This document shows positions 11,741 to 20,914 of a stretch of DNA of 64,000 nucleotides, in pieces. This stretch comes from Anthostomella pinea (Eukaryota > Ascomycota > Sordariomycetes > Xylariales > Xylariaceae): assembly GCA_963556695.1 (NCBI GenBank), contig CAUWAG010000018.1:4278001-4342000 (forward strand), written 5' to 3'. The notes beneath the pieces were generated by a model. The model was given only the letters and a program-made list of their open reading frames with translations. It did no database searches and was not told where the DNA came from. Position 1 is the first letter of the stretch. Each line of letters opens with the position of its first letter. The position numbers were made by a program, and so were the translations under genes.

Positions 11741-12259
11741 TTATTCCGACGCACCGACGGCTCGGGCTGTATTCCATGTCAGCATACTGAGGCTGCACTT
11801 CACCGCGACTCGTTTAACATACTGTAGATCTTCATCTTGCTGTGGGTGACGATGGGCTTGATCTGACCCTTCTCCTCAAGGTCGCGCAGGCATTGGCGCG
11901 CCAGCGAACCGTTGATCTTTAGTCTGTCGACGAGGGTGGCGACTGTGACGAGGCGGTATGACTGGACATCCTTGTAGAGCTTCTCGGAGGTGGTCTTGTC
12001 GAGCAGGACGGCGTGCTGGGCCTTGTCCTTAACTGTATCGCGCGCAAATGGTCAGCTAGGAGTCAGAAGGTACGATATCATCCGCAGTGCTCGGTCGCAC
12101 TTCCGGCGGCTGCTCGATGTGGGATTATGGTCGCTACTTGCCCTTGCCCCTGCGAAGTTAAAGTCAGTCATGAGAACGCGAGAGTATCGGGGAATATGTG
12201 ATAACGTACTTGGACCACTTCTTCTTCTGTTTCTTCGCACCAGTTGCTGCAGGTGCCAT
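11741..12259 (-). CDS. rps25: 40S ribosomal protein eS25
   Basis: The product is 97 residues, beginning MAPAATGAKKQKKKWSKGK and continuing through VKDKAQHAVLLDK, SYRLVTVATLVDRLKI, GSLARQCLRDLEEKGQIKP and KMKIYTRAVGASE. This is a complete eS25, a small-subunit ribosomal protein with a winged-helix fold. Four exons are needed: 12259-12210, 12149-12142, 12032-11823 and 11766-11741. The second exon has only 8 nt (GGGCAAGG) and is followed by a GC-AG intron (donor GCAAGT, 12141-12033). Leaving it out gives an immediate stop, and using the nearby GT donor also gives a stop. The universally conserved WSKGKVKDK is restored only by this structure. The other introns are GT-AG, 60 and 56 bp. Confidence 0.93.
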
Positions 12260-12800
12260 CTTGAAGGTATTCTTGCTGTTGGTGGTACTGCAGAGGAAAT
12301 GGTGATTTGTGAAGGTGTGCTGTTCGATTGACCGGATGTGAATTTTGTTAAAGAGTTCGCTTGGGCGTTGTGGGCTACCTACTGCGATTGGAATCACGTG
12401 ACTTGGGATCCCTATGACGGATGTGGGGTGGTCAATGCTTCCATCTCACTCAATCAGCCTTCAGCCAGTGCCAAAAGGGGCCTGCGGCCCAGTACAGAGC
12501 ATCAATCCTTTCGTATAAGGCCTGAATGGTGACGCAGAACGACAAGCATGCCACACTTCATCTGTCACCAAGTCATTGCGGTTCCAAAAGGATTTGCATT
12601 CGGGGATCTGGGGACCATCTAGTATAACTTTCGCCCTGTACCTGGAGCATCTAGCATGGGAGTCTACGAAAGCCCCATACGGCGTATTCTTCACTACCTT
12701 GATGAGAAGCCCAACTAAGTAGCATAGAATATTCGCTGATCTAAGAGGAATTAGGCACCGCATGAACAAGAAACTTCGCAGATTGCACGCTAGGTGAAAC
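12260..12800. other. Promoter of rps25 and unassigned flank
   Basis: The left part is the 5' flank of rps25. A minus-strand frame at 12461-12802 has no recognisable motif. Confidence 0.45.
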
Positions 12801-12808
12801 ACCCATAC

Positions 12809-13170
12809 TTACTTGCCTGAACCGTTAACCTTTAGAGATGCCTTGTTTGGAACCCCTTGTAGCAAGTTCAGAAGACCTGCAGAGTACTCAACCCGAAGAG
12901 CCTTGCAGACTGCTTCATCCAACTGTCGAGCCTCTGATTTTCCCGTCTTCGCCATTGCTATGGCATGAACAATGACATGGATGCCGCTGTCCTGCTCACT
13001 CGCGGCTTGAACCTTGACCGGGAACCATCCAGCGTCCTTTGGAACACAATGTGCAAGCATCGCAGTTGCTTCCTTCACATTGGGGTGATCATTGATGGGA
13101 TCTGTGACATCGATGGGATGTGCGACCGTGGAGTGCTTGGGGTTGATTTCGGCCAAGAGGAACACGTTGC
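12809..13170 (-). pseudogene. C48/Ulp1-like protease fragment, interrupted by a short transposable element
   Basis: The minus-strand frame reads NVFLLAEINPKHSTVAHPID, then WFPVKVQAASEQDSGIHVIV and an Arg/Glu-rich helix-like tail. The QxxxxxxDSGIHV arrangement resembles the Gln/Cys active-site block of Ulp1-like (C48) cysteine proteases in fungal mobile DNA (QxxxxxDCG), but the nucleophile position is Ser (AGC) instead of Cys. The frame enters an inverted-repeat element at 13171. If that element is skipped, an open frame continues on the far side (GRLELSLERLTSAEGRD), so the element seems to have landed in the coding sequence. The His and Asp of the triad are not identifiable. The protease assignment is tentative. 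Confidence 0.45.
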
Positions 13171-13390
13171 TACACTCAGCGCTCATAATTCTCCGTGCGC
13201 GCCATGTTAATGAGATTCCACACCACCTGTGAGAATTTCGAAATATTGGAATAAGCATACAGGAATAAACAGCTCTAGTTCGATAAGCTACTTTTAATGC
13301 TTATTCCAATGTGCTTATTCCGATTTGAAGGTATACTAACAGTTGATTTCTGGACGGATGCTGTACGGAGACTTATGAAGATTCAGTGTA
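13171..13390. mobile_element. Short inverted-repeat element, copy A (220 bp)
   Basis: It begins TACACTCAGCGCTCATAA and ends GACTTATGAAGATTCAGTGTA-like sequence, so the ends are inverted repeats of about 27-30 bp starting and ending with TA. An internal inverted repeat is also present: GGAATAAGCA (13248-13257) and GGAATAA (13262) against TTATTCC (13301-13307) and TGCTTATTCC (13312-13321). There is no coding capacity. The ends and TA flanks fit a non-autonomous element of the Tc1/mariner-pogo group. Four relatives lie further right in the window. Confidence 0.85.
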
Positions 13391-13925
13391 TCGCGACCTT
13401 CTGCGGACGTCAAGCGCTCCAAGCTGAGCTCCAAGCGGCCCCCTTGCAAATGTCGAACACGTCCTTCGGAAGACCGCAGGGCAAGGCCGATGACACCAAA
13501 TTCAGCTATCCGAAGACAAATCGAAGCTCACGCATTCGGAGTCTGCCGTATCTGTCTACATCCCAGGTAACGAGTCGGACGATAACGAGTCGGACGAGGA
13601 GAACTGGTCTCCCGACAGTGACCGGCCGTTGACTAGTTATTCCGATACGCATACAGTTGCAGGCCGTGCATCCACAGCGAAGTCTGTGCTTGGCCAAATC
13701 CGCAATACAGGCAACGTTGCCGCGGGGCGTTCTCGCGCGAAGGACTTGGCCACGGCTAGGCCAGTGGGCGAGAATGTAGACCCAGAAGTTGATGCGGAGG
13801 TGGCAGCGTTCATGAAGGGCGGCCGGGCGAGTGCCAGCATGTCATCTGAGGATGATCTGGATGGCGTGCATGGGCTATTATCGTTGAGCCAAGGCAGCTG
13901 GCGATGGCCAGTCTTGTGCATCGCT
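13391..13925 (+). pseudogene. Degenerate open frames, acidic unknown protein
   Basis: On the plus strand, one frame reads VEHVLRKTAGQGR, is broken by a TGA near 13491, and continues as LSEDKSKLTHSESAVSVYIP, NESDDNESDEENWSPDSDRP and a long Ser/Asp/Glu-rich stretch up to about 13925. The first part has a coiled-coil look. No family is recognised. It could be the end of a transposon-encoded or recently decayed gene related to the C48-like fragment next to it. Confidence 0.35.
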
Positions 13926-13948
13926 CTTGGGACCAGGTTGACAGAGCA

Positions 13949-15608
13949 TCAAGCGCCCCCATTTCGGCTCTCTTCCATTTCCTGGTTCGGTCCCTTCACA
14001 AGCCCCCAATCACCCTTCCCAATAGCTTCCCCATTCCGCTTAACCAGCAAGCCAACAGCAATAGGACCCAATATCGTATTCAGTAGTGTAGCCCATATCG
14101 CCGTCAGAAAGCCAGCCCGCGAGACATACGGCGTGTTATTATATCCGATCTCCACTATCAGCAGACTAATCTCCCCCCGAGCCACCATCGCCATCCCGAG
14201 TAAGAGTCCAGGCGATATCGCGGCCTTCAATTGCGCCGCGCGCCCTGCTGTTTGCGCTGCCGCTGATGGATCCTCTTCGTCGCCCGAGACCGCGTTTTCC
14301 ATACGACTGCCGCTGATTTCACCAGCCGGTTGCGCAGAAGGTTTCGTAAATGAAGCCCAGATCGGAATCCATATCCCAACAATGAATTTAGTGAGCATAA
14401 GTAGTGTGTAGACGACGTCGTGCCAGATGGCGCTACCGGTCCAGAGATCCAGGAACGGGATGGCGAAACCGATGCTGGCGAAGAAGAGCGGCTCAAGGAC
14501 GAACTTCTGGAACTCAAGGCAGTAGTACTCGAAGGTATGGATGAACGTCGGGCTCTTGTCCTTGTTCCTCTCTCCTTCTTCCCTGTCCAGCACCACGAAG
14601 GGTCCTTCGGGGTGCTTGGATGGCAGGTATGACAGAAAGGATCCTGCGAGGAATGCTCCGAACAATACGGAAGTCCCGGCCTCCGCAAATATCAGTATCA
14701 GTCGAGTCAAATAGCTATGACTCCGCATGTTGGTGCGGTGAAGAGGTACGTACTGTAAGGCTGTCAGCATGTTTCTAACCTCCTAAGTCCGTGATAATGC
14801 TTACCATAACCAGCAATAGCTATAAACGCGGACAAGACCAAAATCATAAGTATAATATTAGAGATATGATCGTACTTCGCAAACCGCCGCTCAAGGAACT
14901 TCCGGAAGAACGGCGCAAGCGCAAACTTCGATAGCAAAGGCGTCAGAATAGCCATAGCCGCAGAAGCGAGGATAGGTCGCCCGATGAGCCAACCCAGGCT
15001 CTCGCCGCCACTCGAGATATCGCCCAAGTCGTGGATGACGCTGGACATGACCAGGCCCGTGACATCGTCAATAACAGCGGCACTGACCAGGACAGCGCCA
15101 ACTCGTGTTTGGCTCAAATCCACGGTCTTCGAAGCTCCAGCTATGACTGCGAATGTCGTTCCCAGACTCGTGGCTGATAGTGCGGCTCCTATGATGAAAG
15201 TCTCGACCGCGCCGTAAAGCCGAGATACAGCAGCAGATAGCTCAGTCCGATAGGAAATACGACGCCGGTCGCGGCACCCGCAGTGCTGAGCCCGATGTTG
15301 GCCCGTAGGAGATCTAGACGGGCTGTCAGGCCGCCTTCGAAGATGATGAGGATCAAGCCGATGTAGCCTAGGTAGAGGAACGTCTCCTGCCAGTCATGTT
15401 GCAGGATGTTCGCAAGAGGTTGACCGTAGATGATCCCTACGGCTATGAGGCCAATGAGCCCAGCTCGGATGAACTTGGTCGAGATGTACTCGGCCAGCCA
15501 GAGGAAGGTGAAAAAAGACACTAGGATCAAGATGTCGACAACGCCTGGCTCATGGTACGGCAGGAACCGTTGGTCCGATCCCGCTTCTGCTCCTGATTCT
15601 TCGCTCAT
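13949..15608 (-). pseudogene. Cation/H+ antiporter (CPA2 family) with two frame breaks
   Basis: The protein starts MSEESGAEAGSDQRFLPYHE at 15608 and shows about a dozen membrane helices. The transport core has VSAAVIDDVTGLVMSS, with the paired Asp of the CPA2 ion site, and GGLTARLDLLRANIGLS before it. The second half includes FGAFLAGSFLSYLPSKHPEGP, MVARGEISLLIVEIGY and the C-terminus ESRNGGA. Two breaks interrupt it. At 15214-15218 the frame shifts after YLGF; one extra T in the TTT run would restore YGAVETF. Near 14690-14806 a probable intron (donor GTAAGC at 14805) joins only with one base too many before GTSVLFG. Everything else is well conserved. The breaks may be real pseudogenisation or base-calling errors in homopolymers. 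It would exchange Na+ or K+ for H+. Confidence 0.8.
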
Positions 15609-16569
15609 ATTTGCTATACCTCGCCGTCGATGCTAACGAGTGACGTTCTATTGCTAGTGGTCTCCGCCGCGGAGCGTTCCATGGACCTGACCAACGCTAA
15701 AGCGCTCGGCCTTCCAACCTCAAACTGCGGTAGACGATAGGGTGCGAGTCCAGGATCCGTTCAATATGCTTTGTTGGTGGTCTCGAACGTTCGCGACCCC
15801 GGATCAATATATATCGTGCCGCTACGAGCTCCCCGGCCACCGGCATCATACTCGCAATGATTGCCTTGTTCAGAGAAACCACCGTTAGCCCGTACAAGCT
15901 ACCCTCTCTGGAGCCTGGGTTGTTCTCGTTCAACAATGTACATGGAACACCCCGTCAATGAGCCCGCCAGACGGATTGCGTCTGACCGCAGCTACGGTGT
16001 CCCATATCGAGATCTTGGTGCACTGGTAACAACATGCGATCTCATCCAGGATCATGGTGGCGTACTAGTTTGATGAGTGCGGGAGCGCTACGTTGATCCG
16101 AGATGAGAGTGGATTGGTACAAACCCCCAGAAAGCTCAGACGCCTATATGGCGATCAACTGAGCATCCCCGTGGGGGGCATAGTCTGTCACGAAGTTCAC
16201 ACTGAAATGGCCTATGTGAATTTCTAGATGAATCAGCGGACTCTGTTGGTGCAGCGGTCCAATATACCCTCGACTCAGAACTCCGCATGCGTCATTATCA
16301 GTCCCTCGGTAGTTGAGCCGGACAGAATCAACCGCGGTCACGGCGTTCTAAGAACGGCCTCATTTGGGGTCCCGTATGGCATATAAGATAACATGCCACC
16401 GCACAGCCTATGCGACTTCTTTGGATAAGCTCACCACTGTCTCTCTTTGCTTGAAGCTCAACCTCGGCCCTCCCGCTCTCTTTTCGTTTCGTCCGTTCAT
16501 CGGACTCTTCTCTCATTCAAAGACTCACGGTCTTTCACTCTTTTCCGCAGCCCGCTGTCCACACACACC
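15609..16569. other. Divergent intergenic region between antiporter and cutinase genes
   Basis: No gene is supported. The right part (16330-16569) is pyrimidine-rich on the plus strand, as in fungal core promoters and leaders, and precedes the cutinase ATG. The left part is the 5' flank of the antiporter. Confidence 0.55.
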
Positions 16570-18897
16570 ATGAAGCTCACCACGCAGAGCGCGGTCATTG
16601 GACTGGCTCTGATGGCCACTGCCGCACCTATCGAGAACGAGGTACCTGGTTCCGGAACTGACAAGTCTCTGCCTTCCTTCTCTCTGCCAAGTGGTGGCCT
16701 CGAGCTCCCATCTGGACTTGCAGGGAGCGGTGAAGGCGCTCTCCCATCCCTCTCCTTGCCATCTGGCGGGCTGCCTACAGGCTTACCAAGCAGCGGAAAT
16801 GCTGGGCTTGGAGGACTTGGTAGCTCTCTCCCTTCGATTGCACCAGGCTCAGAGGGACAAGATGGCGGCAGCGCTACCCTTCCCACTGCGCTCCCTCTTC
16901 CATCCGCTTCAGACTTCCCAATAATGGGCTCTGGAACAGGTCCCGAGCCGCTCGGTTCCGGCACTGGCCTATCGGGCGCCGGCATTGGCCAGGAAGGCAC
17001 AAACCTTCCGACGTCGACCATCAAGCAGCGTCAATCACTCGGCTCACTCGGCTCGCTTGGTAGTGGGATAGAGTCTAGTGGCCTTGGTAGTCTCACCAGT
17101 GCCATCTCAAGCTCTGGGTCAGGTGGTGAGTTGCGTCTCGAAGATTATCGAGTAACAAGATCACTGATTGTTTTCACAGGCTCATCTCCACTGGGCTCCC
17201 TCTCCGGCTCTAGCACTCCTCTTTCAGGCCTTGGCGGATCTTCCGGGCTCGGAGATACCGGTAGTGGGCTAGGCTTCCTTCCCGGTGGAAGCGGATTAGG
17301 ATCTCTCTCTTCTGGGAGCGGCGGACTGGGCTCCCTACCCAGCGCCGGTAGTCTCGGAAGTGTCATCAAGAAGCGGCAGTTGGGCTCATTAACTGATCCT
17401 CTTGCCTCCCTCGGATCCGGTTCTACGCCCGGACTCGGTAGCCTTGGCGGATCTTCCGGGCTCGGAGATGGTGGGCTCGGCTCCCTTTCCGGTGGAAGCG
17501 GACTAGGATCTCTCGCTTCTGGGAGCGGTGGACTGGGCTCCCTACCCGGCGCCGGTAGTCTCGGAAGTGTCATCAAGAAGCGGGAATCTGTCCAGGAGAG
17601 GCGGCAGTTGGGCTCACTGACAGGGGGCTCAGGTATTTCTGATCCCCTTACCTCCCTCGGATCCGGTGCTACGTCCGGACTCGGTAGCCTCGGGTCGCTC
17701 ACGCCTAGTCTCGGGGGTTCCGCTTCCCCGCTGGGCTCCCTACCCAGCACTGGTGGTCTCGGAAGTCTTTCCAGCCTTGGTAGTCTCGGAAGTGTCATCA
17801 AGGAGCGGCAGTTGGGCTCATTGACAGGGAGCTCAGGTAGTTCTGATCCCCTTGCCTCCCTCGGATCCGGTTCTACATCCGGACTCGGTAGCCTTGGGTC
17901 GCTAACGAGTGGTCTTGGGAGTTCGAGCAGCGGTTCCAGTTCTCCGCTGGAATCCCTGCCCAGCACCGGTAGTCTCGGAAGTCTTCCCGGCCTCGGTAGT
18001 CTCGGAAGTGGCATCAAGAAGCGGCAATCTGTCCAGGAGAGACGGCAGTTGAGCTCATTGACTAATCCCCTTGCCTCCCTCGGATCCGGTTCTACATCTG
18101 GACTCGGTAGCCTTGGGTCGCTCACGCCTAGTCTCGGGAGTGCGAGCAGCGGTTCCAGTTCCCCCTTGGAATCCTTGAGCGGATCTGGTAGCAGTCTTCC
18201 CGGCCTCGGTAGTCTCATGGGTGCAGACCCTACCACAAAGACGGTGACTGCGGCTGCCTCTTCGGCGACTTCAGCCGCCTCTTCTTCTGCCACGGACTCA
18301 TCCACCAGCAACGCTTACCCCTCGGCGCCAGCGAGCTCCTACTCCGGCGGCTCCGCAGCAACAGACGTCACAGACAACACCGGCTGCCGCGACGTGACAT
18401 TCATCTTCGCTCGCGGAACCACCGAGACAGGCACAATGGGCACAGTCGTCGGCCCACCACTCGCCAAAGGCCTCCAGAGCGCTCTTGGCAGCGACAAAGT
18501 CTCGGTCCAGGGTGTCGACTACCCAGCTTCCGCAGAAGGCAACGTCGATATGGGAGGTGACGGCGGTCCAACAATGGCCAAACTCGCCAAGCAAGCTGTG
18601 TCGGCATGCCCGAAGACCAAGGTCGTGCTCTCCGGCTACTCGCAGGGCGCAATGGTCGTTCACAATGCTCTGTCGAGCAGTCTGTCTGGAACTCCCATCG
18701 CTGCCGTCGTCGTCTTCGGCGATCCATTGAACGGCCAGGCTTTCAGCGGCGTGGACAAGAGCAAGGTGCTTGAGATCTGCGGTTCATCTGACATGATCTG
18801 CAATTCTGGACCAACGGATGTGTCGGGTTCTCATCTGGACTACGGGAGTAGTGCGCAGAAGGCTGCCGACTTTGTTGTCACAGCTACCGGCGAGTAG
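16570..18897 (+). CDS. Secreted cutinase with long Kex2-site-punctuated Gly/Ser/Leu repeat region
   Basis: One 54-bp intron (17126-17179) gives 757 residues. Residues 1-19 are a signal peptide (MKLTTQSAVIGLALMATAA). Residues ~20-560 are low-complexity GSGLGSLG-type sequence in repeats of about 70 residues. Repeats are punctuated by basic sites: KQR 152-154, KKR 249-251, KKR 318-320, ERR 325-327, KER 393-395, KKR 465-467 and ERR 472-474. Several are followed by QLGSL or QSVQ. The C-terminal ~175 residues are a full cutinase domain: GCRDVTFIFARGTTETG, nucleophile Ser673 in GYSQG, Asp723 in SSDMIC and His737 in SHLDYG, plus the disulphide cysteines. It should hydrolyse cutin or related esters outside the cell. 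Ordinary cutinases have ~200-230 residues. Kex2 processing is inferred from the motifs. Confidence 0.93.
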   Translation: MKLTTQSAVIGLALMATAAPIENEVPGSGTDKSLPSFSLPSGGLELPSGLAGSGEGALPSLSLPSGGLPTGLPSSGNAGLGGLGSSLPSIAPGSEGQDGGSATLPTALPLPSASDFPIMGSGTGPEPLGSGTGLSGAGIGQEGTNLPTSTIKQRQSLGSLGSLGSGIESSGLGSLTSAISSSGSGGELRLEDYRVTRSLIVFTGSSPLGSLSGSSTPLSGLGGSSGLGDTGSGLGFLPGGSGLGSLSSGSGGLGSLPSAGSLGSVIKKRQLGSLTDPLASLGSGSTPGLGSLGGSSGLGDGGLGSLSGGSGLGSLASGSGGLGSLPGAGSLGSVIKKRESVQERRQLGSLTGGSGISDPLTSLGSGATSGLGSLGSLTPSLGGSASPLGSLPSTGGLGSLSSLGSLGSVIKERQLGSLTGSSGSSDPLASLGSGSTSGLGSLGSLTSGLGSSSSGSSSPLESLPSTGSLGSLPGLGSLGSGIKKRQSVQERRQLSSLTNPLASLGSGSTSGLGSLGSLTPSLGSASSGSSSPLESLSGSGSSLPGLGSLMGADPTTKTVTAAASSATSAASSSATDSSTSNAYPSAPASSYSGGSAATDVTDNTGCRDVTFIFARGTTETGTMGTVVGPPLAKGLQSALGSDKVSVQGVDYPASAEGNVDMGGDGGPTMAKLAKQAVSACPKTKVVLSGYSQGAMVVHNALSSSLSGTPIAAVVVFGDPLNGQAFSGVDKSKVLEICGSSDMICNSGPTDVSGSHLDYGSSAQKAADFVVTATGE

Positions 18898-19740
18898 AAG
18901 CAAGCAACTCGAGCGGGGGTAGCAAAGGCGGTACAAGTTGTGGGAAGAGCACTGGTTGCTCACCCGTTCGTTCCATTCTTGTACGCTGGTAAACGTATGG
19001 CTGAGATCTAGCATGGTACACAGCACATGTATGGCTAAGATACGCATTGATTCACAAGCTTTCTATATTCACCTTCCCGGGGTATCTGCGATACAGTATC
19101 CGCCAAGTGATGAATGTTGTGATAGGCATGCAGTGCGGCTCCAGGTACAGCTCCTCTAACTTTTCTGCGGAAGCCAGCACTTTACCCAGGTGGCCTTCTC
19201 GGACGATGGCCACCCCATTGACCGCCGTCTCACAGCTGAAGACAAGCTTCAACTTCTTGAGGTTTTAAGAAACTGACACATGCCGTCTAGTCGGCTACGC
19301 CACTCACGAAACCACCGACTCTGTCCGCTGCAGTAGCCTGCTATGCAATATCGACATCGGACAATGCATCCTTAACAGCGTTTTCGCCATGCCAAACCAT
19401 CAAATTAATGCCGTTTCATATCATCTCGCTTTGGGTGGGTAGGCGGGTACGGCCGTCGCCAATTTACAGTGGTGTTGGGCATGGAGTAAGAGCGAGTAAG
19501 TGGGAAGGGGAAGCGAAAGGTTGACCTTCAAATGCAGAACAAGCAATTGAGAGGTTGAAATGCGGCGTATAAATTTGTATTGCGGCGTGTTTGCGGTGTT
19601 CAGTCTGGGTAAGCCAGGCATAGGATCATGAGACAGAAAAAGGAAAGATCTTGGATTACTAGAAAAGCTTCCTCCCACTACTTCGTGTACTTGTCACACT
19701 CCCGGTTGGAGACGCAGGCGCTCTCAGTGAGCTGCCCAAT
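18898..19740. other. Intergenic, 3' flank of the cutinase gene
   Basis: I see no gene; small frames here have no recognisable content. Confidence 0.5.
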
Positions 19741-19975
19741 TCATGCTTCGGACTCGGTGTCTTCCTTGAAGGACATCTGGAATGCCGTACTGCATGATTG
19801 TTTGGCAATGGGTCCAGATCCCGCGATCTCTTTGACAAGCTTGCAGAGGATCGTCTGCGGGTACCGCACTCTGAAGTCGAACCGTAAGGTCTCGATAATG
19901 TGCCGCTTGAGACCAATAAGCATATTGGGCTCACGCCCGTTGCCGCCTGCAAACCTCCAATGTTGCCAGCATACG
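19741..19975 (-). pseudogene. Fragment of a CTK2-like cyclin (CTD kinase subunit)
   Basis: A minus-strand frame of about 70 codons reads NMLIGLKRHIIETLRFDFR, then VRYPQTILCKLVKEIAGSG and a stop at 19741 after EDTESEA. The GLxRxIxExxxFDFRxRxPQxxLxKLVK pattern is characteristic of the central part of fungal CTK2, the cyclin subunit of the CTD kinase I complex. The N-terminal cyclin box and the C-terminal half are missing. No start or splice site restores them nearby. This looks like a fragment from duplication or a decayed copy; the functional gene is expected elsewhere. Confidence 0.5.
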
Positions 19976-20432
19976 AATTCGAGGGCTCCCTTGCTTTCGG
20001 CTGTGGTCGTCCAAACACCCGGGTTGCGCCCAGAAGAGCGGCATTCTGCGAATCAGTTGTGCCGGACGTGCGTATGCTACCGTACGAGGAAGCTCTTGAG
20101 GGTCTCCGCGACTGCGAAAGATAAGCGTGACTGACTGAGAGGTTATACATGTACGTTTGGATGATCCGATTGAAGTATCGTCTAGGCGCTGCACAGGCGA
20201 TGAAACTTCACAGTCAATCTATCGATAACCTTTGTTCAGAACCTCTAGACCTGGAAGAACCGATGAATCATGTCAAACGCGCCAGACAGGTGCTCAGTGT
20301 CCGGGAAGCTACAGTGTTTGTGACATTAGTATCTGCTTCGGACTTCATGTAATCGTGGGAAACCACCATTCCCAAAGGACAGGTACGTACCAAGTCCACA
20401 ACTACTCCCATATAGGCGAACACCTATCGAGA

Positions 20433-20914
20433 CTATCGAGCGGTACCAAGTCGTTGTATGGAATCTTCTGTGCGATGCTCTGGGCACGAAATCGAAAACG
20501 TCGTGCTGTCTATAAAAATCTGCAACGTCCTCCTATTGAAGGGGGAGATGATGGCCGAGTAAAGGTAGTTGATGACGTCTATATTTCAAATCATATATCA
20601 TCATGTTCCTTGGTAAGTCCGAGCGGTACTGGGCTCACCTGTGTGGCCATTTCTAGCGGCATGGTGAAGGAGGGTCCGGCCGGTGTTGGTGTCGATCAGT
20701 CGGTTACGGACCAGGACATGTATGTCAACCTCCAGCTGCTTCGCTAGTTCTTCCAGCTTGGCCTTCAAAGCAATTGAGTTTTCGGCTTGAGAATGGGCGA
20801 TAACAGCGATGATATCATCCCCCGTGAGGGTGACAGGAGCGGCAGCTATTGAATTTAGTATTTTCATGTCATCAAGTAGATGACAGTGATATACCTACTC
20901 GAGTTCAAGGACAT
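20433..20914 (-). CDS. Small ankyrin-repeat-like protein
   Basis: Three exons (20914-20899, 20845-20639, 20578-20433) join at GT-AG sites with introns of 53 and 60 bp to 122 residues. The start sits in GCCACCATG, a good initiation context. The middle reads NTGRTLLHHAARNGHTDVINYLYSA, one clear ankyrin repeat (TxLHxAAxxGHxxVxxYL). The N-terminal ~60 residues are helical and Glu/Lys-rich without known motif. The last exon is the least certain: the phase fits, but the tail has no similarity and an alternative acceptor at about 20525 opens a different frame. The partner and role are unknown. Confidence 0.55.

Noticed and set aside
14690..14806. Alternative donor GTTAGA in the antiporter to avoid a frame break
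   Set aside because: It can be phased but inserts about 20 residues unlike the family in a conserved helix, so it is less likely than an extra base.
16570..18240. Repeated units with regular spacing, possible CRISPR-like array
   Set aside because: The units are coding repeats of about 210 bp in a eukaryotic secreted protein, with no short direct repeat and unique spacer pattern.
17145..18311. Long minus-strand frame of 388 codons opposite the cutinase repeats
   Set aside because: It is the antisense of the Gly/Ser/Leu repeats (Pro/Arg/Leu-rich mirror); the sense strand has a signal peptide, a catalytic domain and a splice structure.
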